From: Aquarana catesbeiana
Lineage: Eukaryota; Chordata; Amphibia; Anura; Ranidae
Length of the DNA: 64,000 bases
Assembly: GCF_042186555.1 (NCBI RefSeq)
Contig: NC_133324.1
Coordinates: 1,230,289-1,294,288, forward strand
Direction of reading: 5' to 3'
Part shown: piece by piece, positions 1-11,172 of the stretch
Layout: each line of letters starts with the position of its first letter
How positions within the stretch are numbered: the first letter of the stretch is position 1
Made by a program: the position numbers and the translations under genes
Notes under the pieces: generated by a model
The model's database searches: none
What the model saw: only the letters and a program-made list of their open reading frames with translations
Told to the model about the DNA's origin: nothing

Positions 1-335
1 CCCCCTCAAGTACCACCGCAGCCACCCCCCTCAAGTCCCACCACTGCCACCCCCCTCAAGTACCACCACTGCCACCCCCCTCAAGTACCACCGCAGCCAC
101 CCCCCCTCAAGTACCACCACTGCCACCCCCCTCAAGTACCACCACTGCCACCCCCCTCAAGTACCACCACAACCACCCCCCTCAAGTACCACCACTGCCA
201 CCCCCCTCAAGTACCACCCCAACCACCCCCCTCAAGTACCACCACTGCCACCCCCCTCAAGTACCACCGCAACCACCCCCCTCAAGTACCACCACTGCCA
301 CCCCCCTCAAGTACCACCGTTGCCACTCCCTCAAG
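1..335. repeat. 25-bp minisatellite, C-rich
   Basis: Tandem units of about 25 bp built on the core CCCCCTCAAGTACCACC followed by a variable CACTGCCAC/CGCAGCCAC/CACAACCAC segment. The array runs off the left edge and decays after about 330. Short open frames through it reflect composition and I do not regard them as genes. Confidence 0.9.
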
Positions 336-484
336 TACCACCACAACCACCCTCTCAAGTAGCCTGCTTCAATCCCCCCTCAACACCACCACTTCCACCC
401 CCCTCAACACAAAAATCATACTCTTCCTGTGGAGGGGGGGGCTTCATGATTTCTTGCACCGGGGCCCTGAAGTTTCTAGTTATG

Positions 485-742
485 CCTCTGACTGCGAGCC
501 AGGCCTTCTCGTCCAACATCAGTGCCTGACCTCACAAATGCTCTTCTGGAAGAATGGTCAAACATTCCCATAGACACCCTCCTAAACCTTGTGGACGGCC
601 TTCCCAGAAGAGTTGAAGCTGTTATAGCTGCAAAGGGCGGAGCCAACTCAATATTGAACCCTCCGGACTAAGACAGGGATGTCATTAAAGTTCATGTGCG
701 TGTAAAGGCAGGCGTCCCAATACTTTTGGTAATATAGGTGTA
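485..742 (+). mobile_element. Tc1/mariner-type transposon 3' remnant
   Basis: The plus strand translates to the end of a Tc1-like transposase (LEEWSNIPIDTLLNLVDG, then LPRRVEAVIAAKGG), followed by a non-coding tail with CCAATACTTTTGG, a typical terminal sequence of this group. Only the C-terminal part and one terminus are present; the DDE core is missing. It has no neighbour in common with the second Tc1 remnant at 6736-7317. Confidence 0.7.
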
Positions 743-1110
743 CATGGGTCATCCCTTTAGTGACACACCCAGGACTTGACAGGTATGTGAGTTTTGACAG
801 GCTTGAAAGTTCTAGTGCAAAAGTCCCAAGCTCAGACTCAACCACACCCGTCAAATTAGACGTTACATCACAATAGAGCAACATTTGCTGCCAGCCTACA
901 GCTATAAACAAGCTGCTCCTTCATACTGTACGGGTCACAGCACCCATCTGAATAATCAGGTCATACTGACCCGGCCAGCTGAAAGTGGTTCTGTGCCACC
1001 GTAGGACATCCGTCATTGTCAGTGAAAGGGCTTAGACAGCTGATGCCCGACAAAGCAGACATATCCTCATAAATGTCCATTCGTATTGACCCTTCACGTT
1101 TCTCACCCTT
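743..1110. other. No recognised feature
   Basis: About 370 bp of mixed-composition sequence. I see no convincing coding frame, RNA gene or tandem repeat. Confidence 0.5.
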
Positions 1111-1423
1111 TACAACCCCAATTCCAAAAAAACCTGACCTGTTGCCAATTCACCTGATTAGCTGGAAAAATGTTCCTCCAACTTTTCCCTTTTTGGTCAG
1201 CTTTTTCGTTGCCCTTTCCCAACTATTTTAAGACATGTTGCTGCCATCAATGTCAAAGTTACTTTATTTTTATCTTTATCAATTTTCTCTTTTAAATATT
1301 TGATATATATTTTTTTTTTATAATGTAAATAAAATCTGGGTTCAGGAGATTTGTAAATTTTTGCATTCTGTTTTTATGTCGATTTTACACAATGCCCCAA
1401 CTTTTCTTGATTTGGGGGTTGCA
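1111..1423. mobile_element. Short DNA-transposon (MITE-like) remnant
   Basis: The left end reads TACAACCCCAATTCCAAAAA and the right end, TTGATTTGGGGGTTGCA, is its approximate inverse, giving imperfect terminal inverted repeats around an AT-rich 310-bp interior with no coding potential. Similar ends are common in fish and frog genomes. I could not verify a target duplication, so the superfamily is left open. Confidence 0.55.
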
Positions 1424-1531
1424 GAACAAGGGTCTTCTAAGCAAAAGTTCTTATAAACTCATTAATAAATGTTGAGTTTGGAGTCATGTAGACACAGAAT
1501 TCCAGTCTTCACTCTACATTACAGGATATAC

Positions 1532-1553
1532 GGGGGGGGGGGGGGGGGGGGGG
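1532..1553. repeat. Poly-G tract (22 G)
   Basis: An uninterrupted run of 22 G on the plus strand. It lies immediately downstream, on the minus strand, of the stop codon of the GT92 gene, so the transcript 3' UTR would begin with about 22 C. Length is likely unstable between individuals and between assemblies. Confidence 0.95.
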
Positions 1554-2807
1554 CTATTGCTGAGGGAAAAGTCTCTGGATCACCTTATCTACATGGGGCA
1601 CTAAGGACAGATTGTATCTCATCGACCTATCATCTGGAACGAGGTCCTTTATGGTGTATTTGTTCTTCGTTTTACAGTGGAAAAGAATGGCCATTTCTTC
1701 ACTTATATTCGATTTTTGTTTGTGTGTCGTAGCTACGTGGATGGAGGTTTGGAATACGTCTCGGGGATTCACAATCATTTTGGGGGAATTGAAGTTATTT
1801 GGCTGGTTAGGCAGTCGGAGACGGTAAGTGAGAATATTGACCCCGGGAACATGAGACCACATGTCAAATCCAGAGATGTTGACTGGAATGGGGAAGAGAT
1901 GACTGTCAAAGAGGAAGACACTTGTATCTGGGTATTTATTCTGGAGATTCTCCATCAGTGATGACCAGTCCCAGTCCTTGACTGGGAGAATAATTTCATC
2001 AATGTCATTGAGGAGAAGAAACTTACTTTTGTACATGTTCCTGTATAGACAATCATTTAGGGCTGCAGTTTGTCCAAAATATCCAATCTCAGCATTGAGT
2101 CCATCGTAATAATGCCATTCTGTCGTTGTCTGAAGATGACGGTCTATTGGCCATGGCACCACCTCTAGAATCCCTTCATCAATGTAATGACGTAACACCT
2201 TATCTACATCCTGGGAACAGTTGGTGTTATAGATCGTGATCTTTGAGGCCCCCAGAATCTTGTACATCTCAATACTCTGGATCATCTGGAGGACATTGTT
2301 GTGGTTTCCAAACAAAGTAGAGATACAGACGGTGAAATTGGAGGAGATTGGCTGTGGTGGACGGTTCCTGACTTCAAACAGGAGGCTCTGATCTGTATTT
2401 ATGGAGACAGTTGAAGAGAAAGACATATAAGTGTAATCACACCCTGAAGGTTCTGCACATAGAAGATCTGCTGTTCCATATGGGAACCCAAATCTGTCAC
2501 TGTGAAGATCTATTTCTGCCCTCACAAAGACATTCTGATTGGAGGAACAATGGAAAATACAGTAGAGTTCTTTCACAGATACATGGATGATGGCGATGAC
2601 CCGGACTGATTGGCCAAGTCTAGGCTCATAATACGGAGAGATGATAAATGTTCGACGATCCAGAGCTGTAATGGTGTCTGTGGCAATGGGAAGTTTCTGA
2701 GATCTCATCTTCCGATGTTTAAATTCTATATGGTAGGAGTAAAAACTGACAGCAAGGCACACAAATACAGACAATGTGCAGAACATGTATCTGGACGATG
2801 TCCTCAT
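1554..2807 (-). CDS. Glycosyltransferase family 92 protein (galt-1-like)
   Basis: A single open exon of 417 codons, ATG at 2807-2805 and TAG at 1556-1554. Residues about 8-24 are hydrophobic after a short basic N-terminus (MRTSSRYMF), the layout of a type II Golgi membrane protein. The lumenal part has the GT92 (DUF23) pattern: FTVCISTLFGN near 158, the segment SIEMYKILGASKITIYN near 178-194, and an acidic DID motif at 268-270 within FLLLNDIDEIILP, the probable metal/nucleotide-sugar site. Several N-x-S/T sites are present. GT92 enzymes such as worm GALT-1 add galactose to glycans; the substrate here cannot be read from sequence. On the minus strand a pyrimidine-rich TTTGGTTTCTTCTAAG ends about 22 bp before the ATG, so the coding exon probably follows a 5' UTR intron. 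No frameshift or internal stop is seen. It could be a full gene or a recent intact duplicate. Confidence 0.88.
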   Translation of the reverse strand: MRTSSRYMFCTLSVFVCLAVSFYSYHIEFKHRKMRSQKLPIATDTITALDRRTFIISPYYEPRLGQSVRVIAIIHVSVKELYCIFHCSSNQNVFVRAEIDLHSDRFGFPYGTADLLCAEPSGCDYTYMSFSSTVSINTDQSLLFEVRNRPPQPISSNFTVCISTLFGNHNNVLQMIQSIEMYKILGASKITIYNTNCSQDVDKVLRHYIDEGILEVVPWPIDRHLQTTTEWHYYDGLNAEIGYFGQTAALNDCLYRNMYKSKFLLLNDIDEIILPVKDWDWSSLMENLQNKYPDTSVFLFDSHLFPIPVNISGFDMWSHVPGVNILTYRLRLPNQPNNFNSPKMIVNPRDVFQTSIHVATTHKQKSNISEEMAILFHCKTKNKYTIKDLVPDDRSMRYNLSLVPHVDKVIQRLFPQQ

Positions 2808-2929
2808 TCTGGTCCTATCAGGTGATCTTAGAAGAAACCAAAAATAGAGAGTAAGAGCATAAAATCATTTCAGCAAGATTTGAAATCTGCAACTCTAATG
2901 TAAAAAGTAGGTGAATGGCTCAAATGTAC

Positions 2930-3140
2930 CAGCAGAGCTTACACTCTCTCATGAATAACATACATATTCAGTAGTGCTGTACAGAGAACATTGACCCAGT
3001 TATATCAGTTTCTGGACCAGAAGAGCTTACACTCTATTATTCCTCTAGAGTCACACACTATTACCCAACATTTATAGAATGAATAAAACTGGGTCATATC
3101 AGTCACAGCACCACAAGAGCTTACATTCTAATGTTCCCCT
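2930..3140. repeat. Interspersed frog repeat (GAGCTTACACTCTA family)
   Basis: Two partial tandem copies share AGAGCTTACACTCT, GTGCTGTACAGAGAACATTG and TATTACCCAACATTTATAGA. Related copies recur at about 5405-5495 and 48345-48430 in this window. No coding potential; probably a SINE or MITE remnant of the genome. Confidence 0.6.
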
Positions 3141-3245
3141 GTCATGTACCTGGAGAGGGCTTCCTTTGCACCTTCTGTGTCCAGGGCACAGTAGGATGAG
3201 AATTCAATATCAGGCAGGCAATTGTAGTACCAAGTCAGCAGACAG

Positions 3246-5099
3246 AAGAAAAAGTTGAACACAAGGAGAGCAAAAAAAATCCCAAGAAATTCTTTAAGTA
3301 TGTAAACAGTAAAAAACGGAGGACAGACCATATTGGCCCCATAAAGAATGAGGAAGGACATCTGGTTACAAAGGATGGGGAGATGGCGAAGGTATTGAAT
3401 TTATTCTTCTCCTCAGTCTTCACGAGTGAATCGGGGGGCTTCAGTAACCAAAACTGCAGTGTTTACCCTCATGACACAACACAGGAAGCACCTCCATGGT
3501 TAACAGAGGACGGAATTAAAATTAGACTTGAGAAACTTAAATCACCGGGACCAGAAGGCTTGCATCCGAGGGTACTTAGGGAACTCAGTCAAGTGATTGC
3601 CAGACCGTTGTTCCTAATTTTTACAGACAGTCTATTGACTGGAATGGTACCAGCTGATTGGAGAAAAGCCAATGTAGCACCAATATTTAAAAAGGGCCCA
3701 AAAAACATCCTGGGAATTACAGACCAGTTAGCCTAACATCAATAGTATGTAAACTCTTGGAGGGGATGATAAGGGACTATATACAAGATTTTAGTAATAA
3801 GAACGATATCATTAGCAGTAATCAGCATGGATTCATGAAGAATCGTTCTTGCCAAACCAATCTATTAACCTTCTATGAGGAGGTGAGTTGCCATCTAGAT
3901 AAAGGAAGGCCTGTAGACGTGGTGTATCTGGATTTTACAAAAGCATTTGACACAGTTCCCCATAAACGTTTTCTGTACAAAATAAGGTGCGTTGGCATGG
4001 ACCATAGGGTGAGTACATGGATTGAAAACTGGCTACAAGGGCGTGTTCAGAGGGTGGTGATAAATGGGGAGTACTCAGAATGGTCAGGGGTGGGTAGTGG
4101 GGTTCCCCAGGGTTCTGTGCTGGGACCAATCCTATTTAATTTGTTCATAAATGATCTGGAGGATGGGATAAACAGTTCAATCTCTGTATTTGCAGACGAT
4201 ACTAAGCTAAGCAGGGCAATAACTTCTCCGCAGGATGTGGAAACCTTGCAAAAAGATCTGAATAAATGAATGGGGGAGGGAGACTACATGGCAAATGAGG
4301 TTCAATGTAGAAAAATGTAAAATAATGCATTTGGGTGGCAAAAATCTGAATGCAATCTATAGACTGGGGGGAGAACCTCTGGGGGGATCTAGGATGGAAA
4401 AGGACCTGGGGGTCCTAGTAGATGATAGGCTCAGCAATGACATGCAATGCCAAGCTGCTGCTAATAAAGCAAACAGAATATTGGCATTAAAAAGGGGATC
4501 AACTGCAGAGATAAAACGATAATTCTCCCGCTCTACAAGACTCTGGTCCGGCCGCACCTGGAGTATGCTGTCCAGTTCTGGGCACCAGTCCTCAGGAAGG
4601 ATGTACTGGAAATGGAGCGAGTACAAAGAAGGGCAACAAAGCTAATAAAGGGTCTGGAGGATCTTAGTTATGAGGAAAGGTTGCGAGCGTTGAACTTATT
4701 CTCTCTGGAGAAGAGACGCTTGAGAGGGGATATGATTTCAATTTACAAATACTGTACTGGTGACCCCACAATATTACAAATACTGTACTGGTGACCCACA
4801 ATAGAGATAAAACTTTTTTGTGGAAGGGAGTTTAATAAGACTCGTGGCCACTCATTAAAATTAGAAGAAAAGAGGTTTAATCTTAAACTACGTAGAGGGT
4901 TCTTTACTGTAAGAGCAGCAAGGATGTGGAATTCCTTCCACAGGCGGTGGTCTCAGCGGGGAGCATTGATAGCTTCAAGAAACTATTAGATAATCACCTG
5001 AATGACCGCAACATACAGGGATATGTAATGTAATACTGACATATAATCACACACATAGGTTGGACTTGATGGACTTGTGTCTTTTTTCGACCTATGTAA
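3246..5099 (+). mobile_element. CR1-type LINE, 5'-truncated, decayed
   Basis: Reverse-transcriptase pieces in changing frames: 3250-3736 (ending with KLKSPGPEGLHPRVLREL), 3757-4269 (HGFMKNRSCQTNLL; VYLDFTKAFDTVPHK; GVPQGSVLGPILFN; FADDTKLS, the catalytic FADD box), 4295-4522 and 4612-4794 (RVQRRATKLIKGLEDLSYEE). The endonuclease half is missing. The element ends with a CR1-like 3' region containing GTTGGACTTGATGGACTTG. The ORF is interrupted by stops and frameshifts, so it is inactive. Near 4740-4800 there is a two-copy direct repeat encoding IYKYCTGDPTI, which is hugely expanded in the second copy at 48429-50150. Placement in the CR1/L2/Rex group is from motif similarity only. Confidence 0.85.
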
Positions 5100-6476
5100 T
5101 AAGCTGTAGAAGTCAAGCTGGGTCAAGTACAGAGCAGCAGAATGAAAGTCGGGTCACAGACCTCTGAAGCGGATGACGACCACTCAGAAAAGACCCTGAA
5201 CGCTGTCAAGCTTTAAATAGGCCACTGGGCACCAAAGTCATGGCCGAGCGTGCACGTTGCATCAGCGCACACTTGCAGATGCGCGCACGACCCTGACCCT
5301 GCGCACTGGCCAGCGGACCGTTCTGTGCGCACACGCAGGTCTTTGGGCATGATCGCGTACCTGGTCTTCCTGGCACCCGGACAATTATTTTTAGACATTT
5401 ATATAGCTGTGACATATACCGCAGTGCTCTACAGAGAACACTAGGCCAGTCACCTCACTATCTACACCAAAGGAGCTTACACTCTAATGCACCAGAGGAG
5501 GTTGCATGTGCTGTATGTAGGTGGGGTACAGTGTGGGGCGGCGGTAATAATTCACACAGTCAGGTGCAATGGAAGACCTGCATTGAAGTAGTTCAGCAAC
5601 AGTTCACAACAAACCCGGTGGGGAGGCTGCCCAACTCACGGGTGCTCTCACGGTTTTCAGTAATGTGAAGGGAGCAGGTACCAGCTGGACTGGCCGCATC
5701 TGTAGAGAGCAGTGTGATGGAATGCTTGCACCCCGCTTGGGTATTTCTGCCGAACAGTACCTCCTGCCCTCCCAACCGTTCCAGCAGACCGAGAGCTAAT
5801 ACCAGCCCTTTACCCCGACCATCGTACACAGACAAGATGTTTCTGTAGAACCAAGGAATAATTGTTTATTGAACTGAACTGGTTTTTATACACTTCAAAA
5901 GTAGGTCAATCACCGCATGAACAATAAAACCAAAATGTTTACCCAAAACATCACACAATAGTTGGATAATGAGGTAGAGTTGACACCAGACTGATCCATA
6001 ATGTAGGAACCTCCAAAAGATAGCCAACAGACAGAGACAATAGGTGACTCAATTAACTCAATTAACAATGGGAATGCACACCTAGGAGGCACACAATGGG
6101 AGCGACGTACCTAACATAACTGACATATAACATCTTAATAAACAGACTATAGCAGGAGACCCCAGTATTAGCTTACTTTGAGCTGATCATATTAACATCT
6201 GATCTAAGTCTCACAGTCTAAAGTGCTGGTTTGGACATAGAGACCGCCAAACATGTATATGGGTCCTCCAGTTCCCAGAGTCTGTGTGTTTTGGGGAAAT
6301 GGGGAAACTTGAATCTGAAGCAAGACCACTCCAAGGGTCCCCCAGGCACACACACCTCCCAAAAAGTAGTGTTACTTTAAAAGTCATGGCCCGTAGTCAG
6401 TAGGGGGATTCTAGGGATGATCTGGGCGATGGTCCCCTTGAGGGATCTGACTTGTGATCCCAAGCTGCATCTTCAT
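5100..6476. other. Unassigned sequence with a repeat fragment
   Basis: No coding frame here resembles a known protein. At 5405-5495 lies another copy of the GAGCTTACACTCTAATG repeat. A GC-rich stretch at 5230-5390 and the pieces at 5590-6380 are probably old repeat DNA that I cannot name. Confidence 0.4.
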
Positions 6477-6735
6477 TAGGGATGAGCTCGATGTTCGAGT
6501 CGAATGGGCGAACATCGGGTTTTCGCCATTCACCGAACAGTGAATATTATGGGGGCTTTGCAGGAAATTTGAGAGAATCCCCCATAATGCACAGTGAGAT
6601 CGCAGTGAATTGGAGCATGATGATTGGCCAAAGCATACACTTGATTTGCATGCTTTGGCCAATCACAGCGCGCTCTGCTGAGAAAGTCATAGTTGGCCAA
6701 TGGCAGAGTGCCTTTAGCCAATCATGGCTCAGGGG
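6477..6735 (+). mobile_element. hAT-type element, 5' end only
   Basis: Begins TAGGGATGAGCTCGATGTTC and contains the palindromic box TTCGAGTCGAA, then inverted repeats with GATTGGCCAAAGCAT / ATGCTTTGGCCAATC at 6621-6664. The same order of boxes opens the longer hAT element at 59344, so this is a related 5' end. It stops where Tc1 sequence begins near 6736. Confidence 0.7.
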
Positions 6736-7317
6736 GACCATTATTTTCCAGCACTGCCTTAACCCTCTTGGTCATGGAGGTCACCAGAGCTTCACAGGTT
6801 GTCACTGGAGTCCTCTTCCCCTCCTCCATGATGACATCACGGAGCTGGTGGATGTTAGAGACCTTGTGCTCCTCCACCTTCCGTTTGAGGATGTCCCACA
6901 AATGATCAATAGGGTTTAGGTCTGGAGACATGCTTGGCCAGTCCATCACCTTTACCCTCAGCTTCTTTAGCAAGGCAGTGGTGGTCTTGGAGGTGTGTTT
7001 GGGGTGGTTATCATGTTGGAATACTGCCCTGCGGTCCAGTCTCTGAAGGGAGGGGATCATGCTCTGCTTCAGTATGTCACAGTACATGTTGGCATTCATG
7101 GTTCCCTCAATGATCTGTAGCCCCCCAGTGCCGGCAGCACTCATGCGGCCCCAGACCATGACACTCCCACCACCATGCTTGACTGTAGACAAGACACACT
7201 TGTCTTTGTCCTCCTCACCTGGTTGCCCCCACACACGCTTGTCACCATCTGAACCAAATACGTTTATCTTGGTCTCATCAGACCACAGGACATGGTTTCA
7301 GTAATCCATGTCTTCTA
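6736..7317 (-). pseudogene. Tc1 transposase, C-terminal half
   Basis: Minus-strand frame 7234-6722 (upstream codons readable to about 7310) gives the catalytic half of a Tc1 transposase: WSDET (first catalytic Asp) near 7280, VMVWGRMSAAG, VFQHDNHPKHTSK (second Asp), and DWPSMSPDLNPIDHLWDILK. In Tc1 enzymes the last motif normally reads PIE(N/H)LW, so the third catalytic residue is Asp instead of Glu here. The DNA-binding N-terminus and both inverted repeats are missing, and the fragment ends abruptly at another repeat at 7318. Dead copy. Confidence 0.85.
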
Positions 7318-7992
7318 TAGGGATGAGCTGAACATCCCCCGGTTCGGTTTTCACCAGAACTTGCGAACTGGCAAAAAATTTGTGCAAACACGTGAACACC
7401 GTTAAAGTCTATGGGACACGAACATGAAAAACCAAATGTGCTAATTTTAAAGGCTTATATGTAAGTTATTGCCAAAAAAGTGTTTGGGGACCCGGGTCCT
7501 GCCCCAGGGGACATTTATGCAAAAAAAAAAAGTTTAAAAACTGCAGTTTTTTTTTCAGTGAGCAGTGATGTTAATAATGCTTAAACTGAAACAATAAAAA
7601 TGAAATATTGCTTTAAATATCGAGCCTGGGGGGGTGTCTATAGTATGCCTGTAAAGTGGCGCATCTTTCCCGTGTTTAGAACAATACCACAGCAAAATGA
7701 CATTTCTAAAGGAAAAATTGCCATGTAAAACGAATCGCAGCTGTAATGAATTGTCGGGTCTCGGCAATATAAATAAAAAAATCATTGAAAACAACGGCAT
7801 GGGTCCCCCCCAGTCCATTACCAGGCCCTTTGGGTCTGGTATGAATATTAGGGGAACCCCGCACCAAATTAAAAAAAATGGCGTGGGGGTCCCCCCCAAA
7901 TCCATACCAAGCCCTTATCCGAGCATGCAACCTGGCAGGCCGCATGAAAAGAGGGTGGGGGACGAGAGAGCGCCTCTGCAAACTTAAGCTGC
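7318..7992 (+). mobile_element. Non-autonomous hAT-like repeat
   Basis: Starts with the same terminus, TAGGGATGAGCTGAAC, as the elements at 6477 and 59344, then carries non-coding sequence. The part at 7790-7920 (GCATGGGTCCC, CCTTTGGGTCTG) recurs in shortened form at 8548-8622 beside the assembly gap. No long ORF. Confidence 0.6.
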
Positions 7993-8385
7993 ATGGCCCC
8001 CCTGATTCTACAAAGCCTGCAAAAGGACCCTAGGATTCGTGGTATCAAGGAGTGGGATCATTACTGGCTGGCAACCCTTCTTGATCCACGTTATGGTTGC
8101 AGAACTCATTCTGCCTTCGCAGAGGGAGCAGAGGATGAAACATCTTCAGGAGGCCTTGAAGAAAGGTCTGTGTAATGCATTTCCAGACCCTGGGAGGTTA
8201 CAATTTCCTGGTGCTGGACAACGTGTTGCTGAGGCTTTGTTCAGAGGAAGAGCGGTGGAGAAGGTGCCCGGCTGACCGATGCCTTTAAACAATTTTTCAG
8301 TCCTCAGAACCAAGGTCTGGGGTTACCATGTTCTGGCACCACCACCACCTAAGCCCAGTTTTTCAGCAGAGTATATAGTGCAGTC
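7993..8385 (+). pseudogene. hAT transposase C-terminal fragment
   Basis: Nucleotide-level relative of 62954-63290: shared stretches include CGTGGTATCAAGGAG, ACTGGCTGGCAACCCT and CTTGATCCACGTTA, encoding IRGIKEWDHYWLATLLDPRY. A frameshift near 8090 and loss of sequence after about 8300 disable it. At the codon corresponding to the 63094 TAG of the longer copy, this one has GAG. Confidence 0.8.
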
Positions 8386-8622
8386 CGTATAGTGTATATA
8401 TACTGCAGTTCAGAGTATCTAGTGCAGTCAATGTAGTACATATATAATACAGTGCAAAGTATATAGTGCAGTGTACAATATATAATATAGTGTACTGAAG
8501 TGGTTAAGGGGAGCCCTATGACAGAATAAAGAAAAAGAAAGAAAAAAAACAGCATGGGTTCCTCCCGTCCATACCATGCCCTTTGGGTCTGATATAGATT
8601 TTAAGGGAAACTCCATGCCAAA
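8386..8622. other. AT-rich spacer and repeat fragment before the gap
   Basis: 8386-8510 is an AT-rich stretch with repeated TATATAGTGCAGT-like words. 8548-8622 repeats part of the 7790-7860 interspersed element (CCATGCCCTTTGGGTCTG). Confidence 0.5.
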
Positions 8623-9122
8623 NNNNNNNNNNNNNNNNNNNNNNNNNNNNNNNNNNNNNNNNNNNNNNNNNNNNNNNNNNNNNNNNNNNNNNNNNNNNNN
8701 NNNNNNNNNNNNNNNNNNNNNNNNNNNNNNNNNNNNNNNNNNNNNNNNNNNNNNNNNNNNNNNNNNNNNNNNNNNNNNNNNNNNNNNNNNNNNNNNNNNN
8801 NNNNNNNNNNNNNNNNNNNNNNNNNNNNNNNNNNNNNNNNNNNNNNNNNNNNNNNNNNNNNNNNNNNNNNNNNNNNNNNNNNNNNNNNNNNNNNNNNNNN
8901 NNNNNNNNNNNNNNNNNNNNNNNNNNNNNNNNNNNNNNNNNNNNNNNNNNNNNNNNNNNNNNNNNNNNNNNNNNNNNNNNNNNNNNNNNNNNNNNNNNNN
9001 NNNNNNNNNNNNNNNNNNNNNNNNNNNNNNNNNNNNNNNNNNNNNNNNNNNNNNNNNNNNNNNNNNNNNNNNNNNNNNNNNNNNNNNNNNNNNNNNNNNN
9101 NNNNNNNNNNNNNNNNNNNNNN
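8623..9122. other. Assembly gap (500 N)
   Basis: Exactly 500 N, the size usually used for a gap of unknown length. It borders a C-rich minisatellite that is hard to sequence, so more array is likely missing. Confidence 0.99.
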
Positions 9123-11075
9123 ACACCACGCGAGACAGATAATCCCCCCCCTCCCCCCCAAAGAGAATCCCCCCCCTCCCCCCCATAGAGAATCCCCCCC
9201 TCCTCCCCATAGAGAATCCCCCTCCCCCCATAGAGAATTCCCCCTCCCCCCATATAGAATCCCCCCTCCTCCCCATAGAGAATCCCCCCCTCCCCCCCAT
9301 AGAGAATCCCCCCTCCCCCCATAGAGAATCCCCCCCCTCCCCCCCATAGAGAATCCCCCTCCCCCCATATAGAATCCCCCCCCTCCTCCCCATAGAGATC
9401 CCCCCTCCTCCCCATAGAGAATCCCCCCCCTCCCCATAGAGAATCCCCCCTCCTCCCCATAGAGAATCCCCCCCCCTCCCCATAGAGAATCCCCCCTCCC
9501 CCCATAGAGAATCCCCCTCCCCCCATATAGAATCCCCCTCCCCCCATATAGAATCCCCCCTCTCCCCCCATATAGAATCCCCCCCCTCCTCCCCATAGAG
9601 AATCCCCCCTCCTCCCCATAGAGAATCCCCCCTCCCCCCATAGAGAATCCCCCCCCTCCCCCCATATAGAATCCCCCCCTCCTCCCCATAGAGAATCCCC
9701 CCCTCCCCATAGAGAATCCCCCCTCCCCCCATATAGAATCCCCCCCTCCCCATAGAGAATCCCCCCCCTCCCCCCCATAGAGAATCCCCCCCTCCCCATA
9801 GAGAATCCCCCCCCTCCCCCCCCATAGAGAATCCCCCCCTCCCCATAGAGAATCCCCCCCCTCCCCCCATAGAGAATCCCCCCCTCCCCCCCATAGAGAA
9901 TCCCCCACCTCCCCCCATAGAGAATCCCCCCCTCCCCCCCATAGAGGATCCCCCCCCTCATAGAGGATCCCCCCTCATAGAGGACCCCCCCATAGATAAT
10001 CTTCCCCCCCTCCCCCCATAGAGGATCTCCCCCTCATAGAGGATCCCCCCTCATAGAGGACCCCCCCATAGAGAATCTCCCCCCCATAGAGAATCTCGCC
10101 CCCTCCCCCCATAAAGAATCCCCCCCTCCCCCCATAGAGGATATCCCCCCTCCCCCCCATAGAGAATCCACCCATAGAGGATCCCCCCCCATAGAGGATC
10201 CCCCCCCCCATAGAGGATCCCCCACCTCCCCCCCATAGGGAATCCCCCCTCCCCCCTCCCCCCCATAGAGAATCCCCCCTCCCCCCCATAGAGAATCTCC
10301 CCCCCTCCCCCCATAAAGAATCCCCCCTCCCCCCATAGAGGATATCCCCCCTCCCCCCCATAGAGGATCCCCCCCCCCATAGAGGATCCCCCCCCATAGA
10401 GGATCCCCCCCCCCATAGAGGATCCCCCCCCCCATAGAGGATCCCCCCTCATAGAGGACCCCCGCATAGAGAATCCCCCCTCCCCCCATAGAGGATCCCC
10501 CACCTCCCCCCCATAGGGAATCCCCCCTCCCCCCTCCCCCCCATAGAGAATCCCCCCCCCCCATAGAGAATCTCCCCCCCATAGAGAATCCCCCCCTCCC
10601 CCCATAAAGAATCCCCCCCCTCCCCCCATAGAGGATATCCCCCCTCCCCCCCCCATAGAGGATCCCCCCCCATAGAGGATCCCCCCTCATAGAGGACCCC
10701 CCCATAGAGGATCCCCCCATAGAGAATCTCCCCCCCCCCATAGAGGATCCCCCCCCCTCCCCCCCATAGGGAATCCCCCCCTCCCCCCCATAGAGAATCC
10801 CCCACCTCCACCCCATAGATGATCCCCCCCCTCCCCCCATAGATGATCCCCCCCCTCCCCCCATAGATGATCCCCCCCTCCCCCCATAGAAGATCCCACA
10901 CCACCCCATAGAGGATCCCCCCCCATAGAGGATCCCCCCCCCCATAGAGGATCCCCCCCTCATAGAGGATACCCCCATAGAGGACCCCCCCATAGAGAAT
11001 CTCCCCCCCATAGAGAATCTCCCCCCATAGAGGATCCCCCCCCCATAGAGGATCCTCCACACCCCCCCCCCCATA
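9123..11075. repeat. C-rich minisatellite (ATAGAGAATCCCCC family)
   Basis: About 24-bp units of CATAGAGAATCCCCCCCTCC with variable C-run lengths. From about 9940 a GAGGATCC variant and shorter 19-bp units (CATAGAGGATCCCCCCC) alternate with the original type. The minus strand is G-rich with repeated runs of 5-8 G, so G-quadruplexes are plausible. Open frames of several hundred codons (Gly/Ser/Leu-Tyr repeats) exist in all three minus frames and are compositional. Confidence 0.95.
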
Positions 11076-11172
11076 GAGGCCTTAACCTCACCTTTATATG
11101 TCCATACTACTCTCTAAAAATAGGACCTGTCACACTTCTCTATCCTAGGACCAGAGATAATTGTTTGTCCAG
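11076..11172 (+). other. Unique spacer, candidate non-coding exon
   Basis: A 97-bp island between two minisatellites. It contains TTCTCTATCCTAG at 11136-11148, 24 nt of sequence, and CAG|GTAAGG with the junction at 11172/11173. This is the layout of a small exon (11149-11172) on the strand of WDR54, whose first coding exon follows at 20092. Whether it is spliced into WDR54 transcripts is inference. Confidence 0.3.

Noticed and set aside
8428..11074. Gly/Ser/Met and Gly/Leu/Tyr repeat proteins on the minus strand
   Set aside because: Same explanation: a C-rich minisatellite without stops in any minus frame, and several of these frames also cross the N gap.
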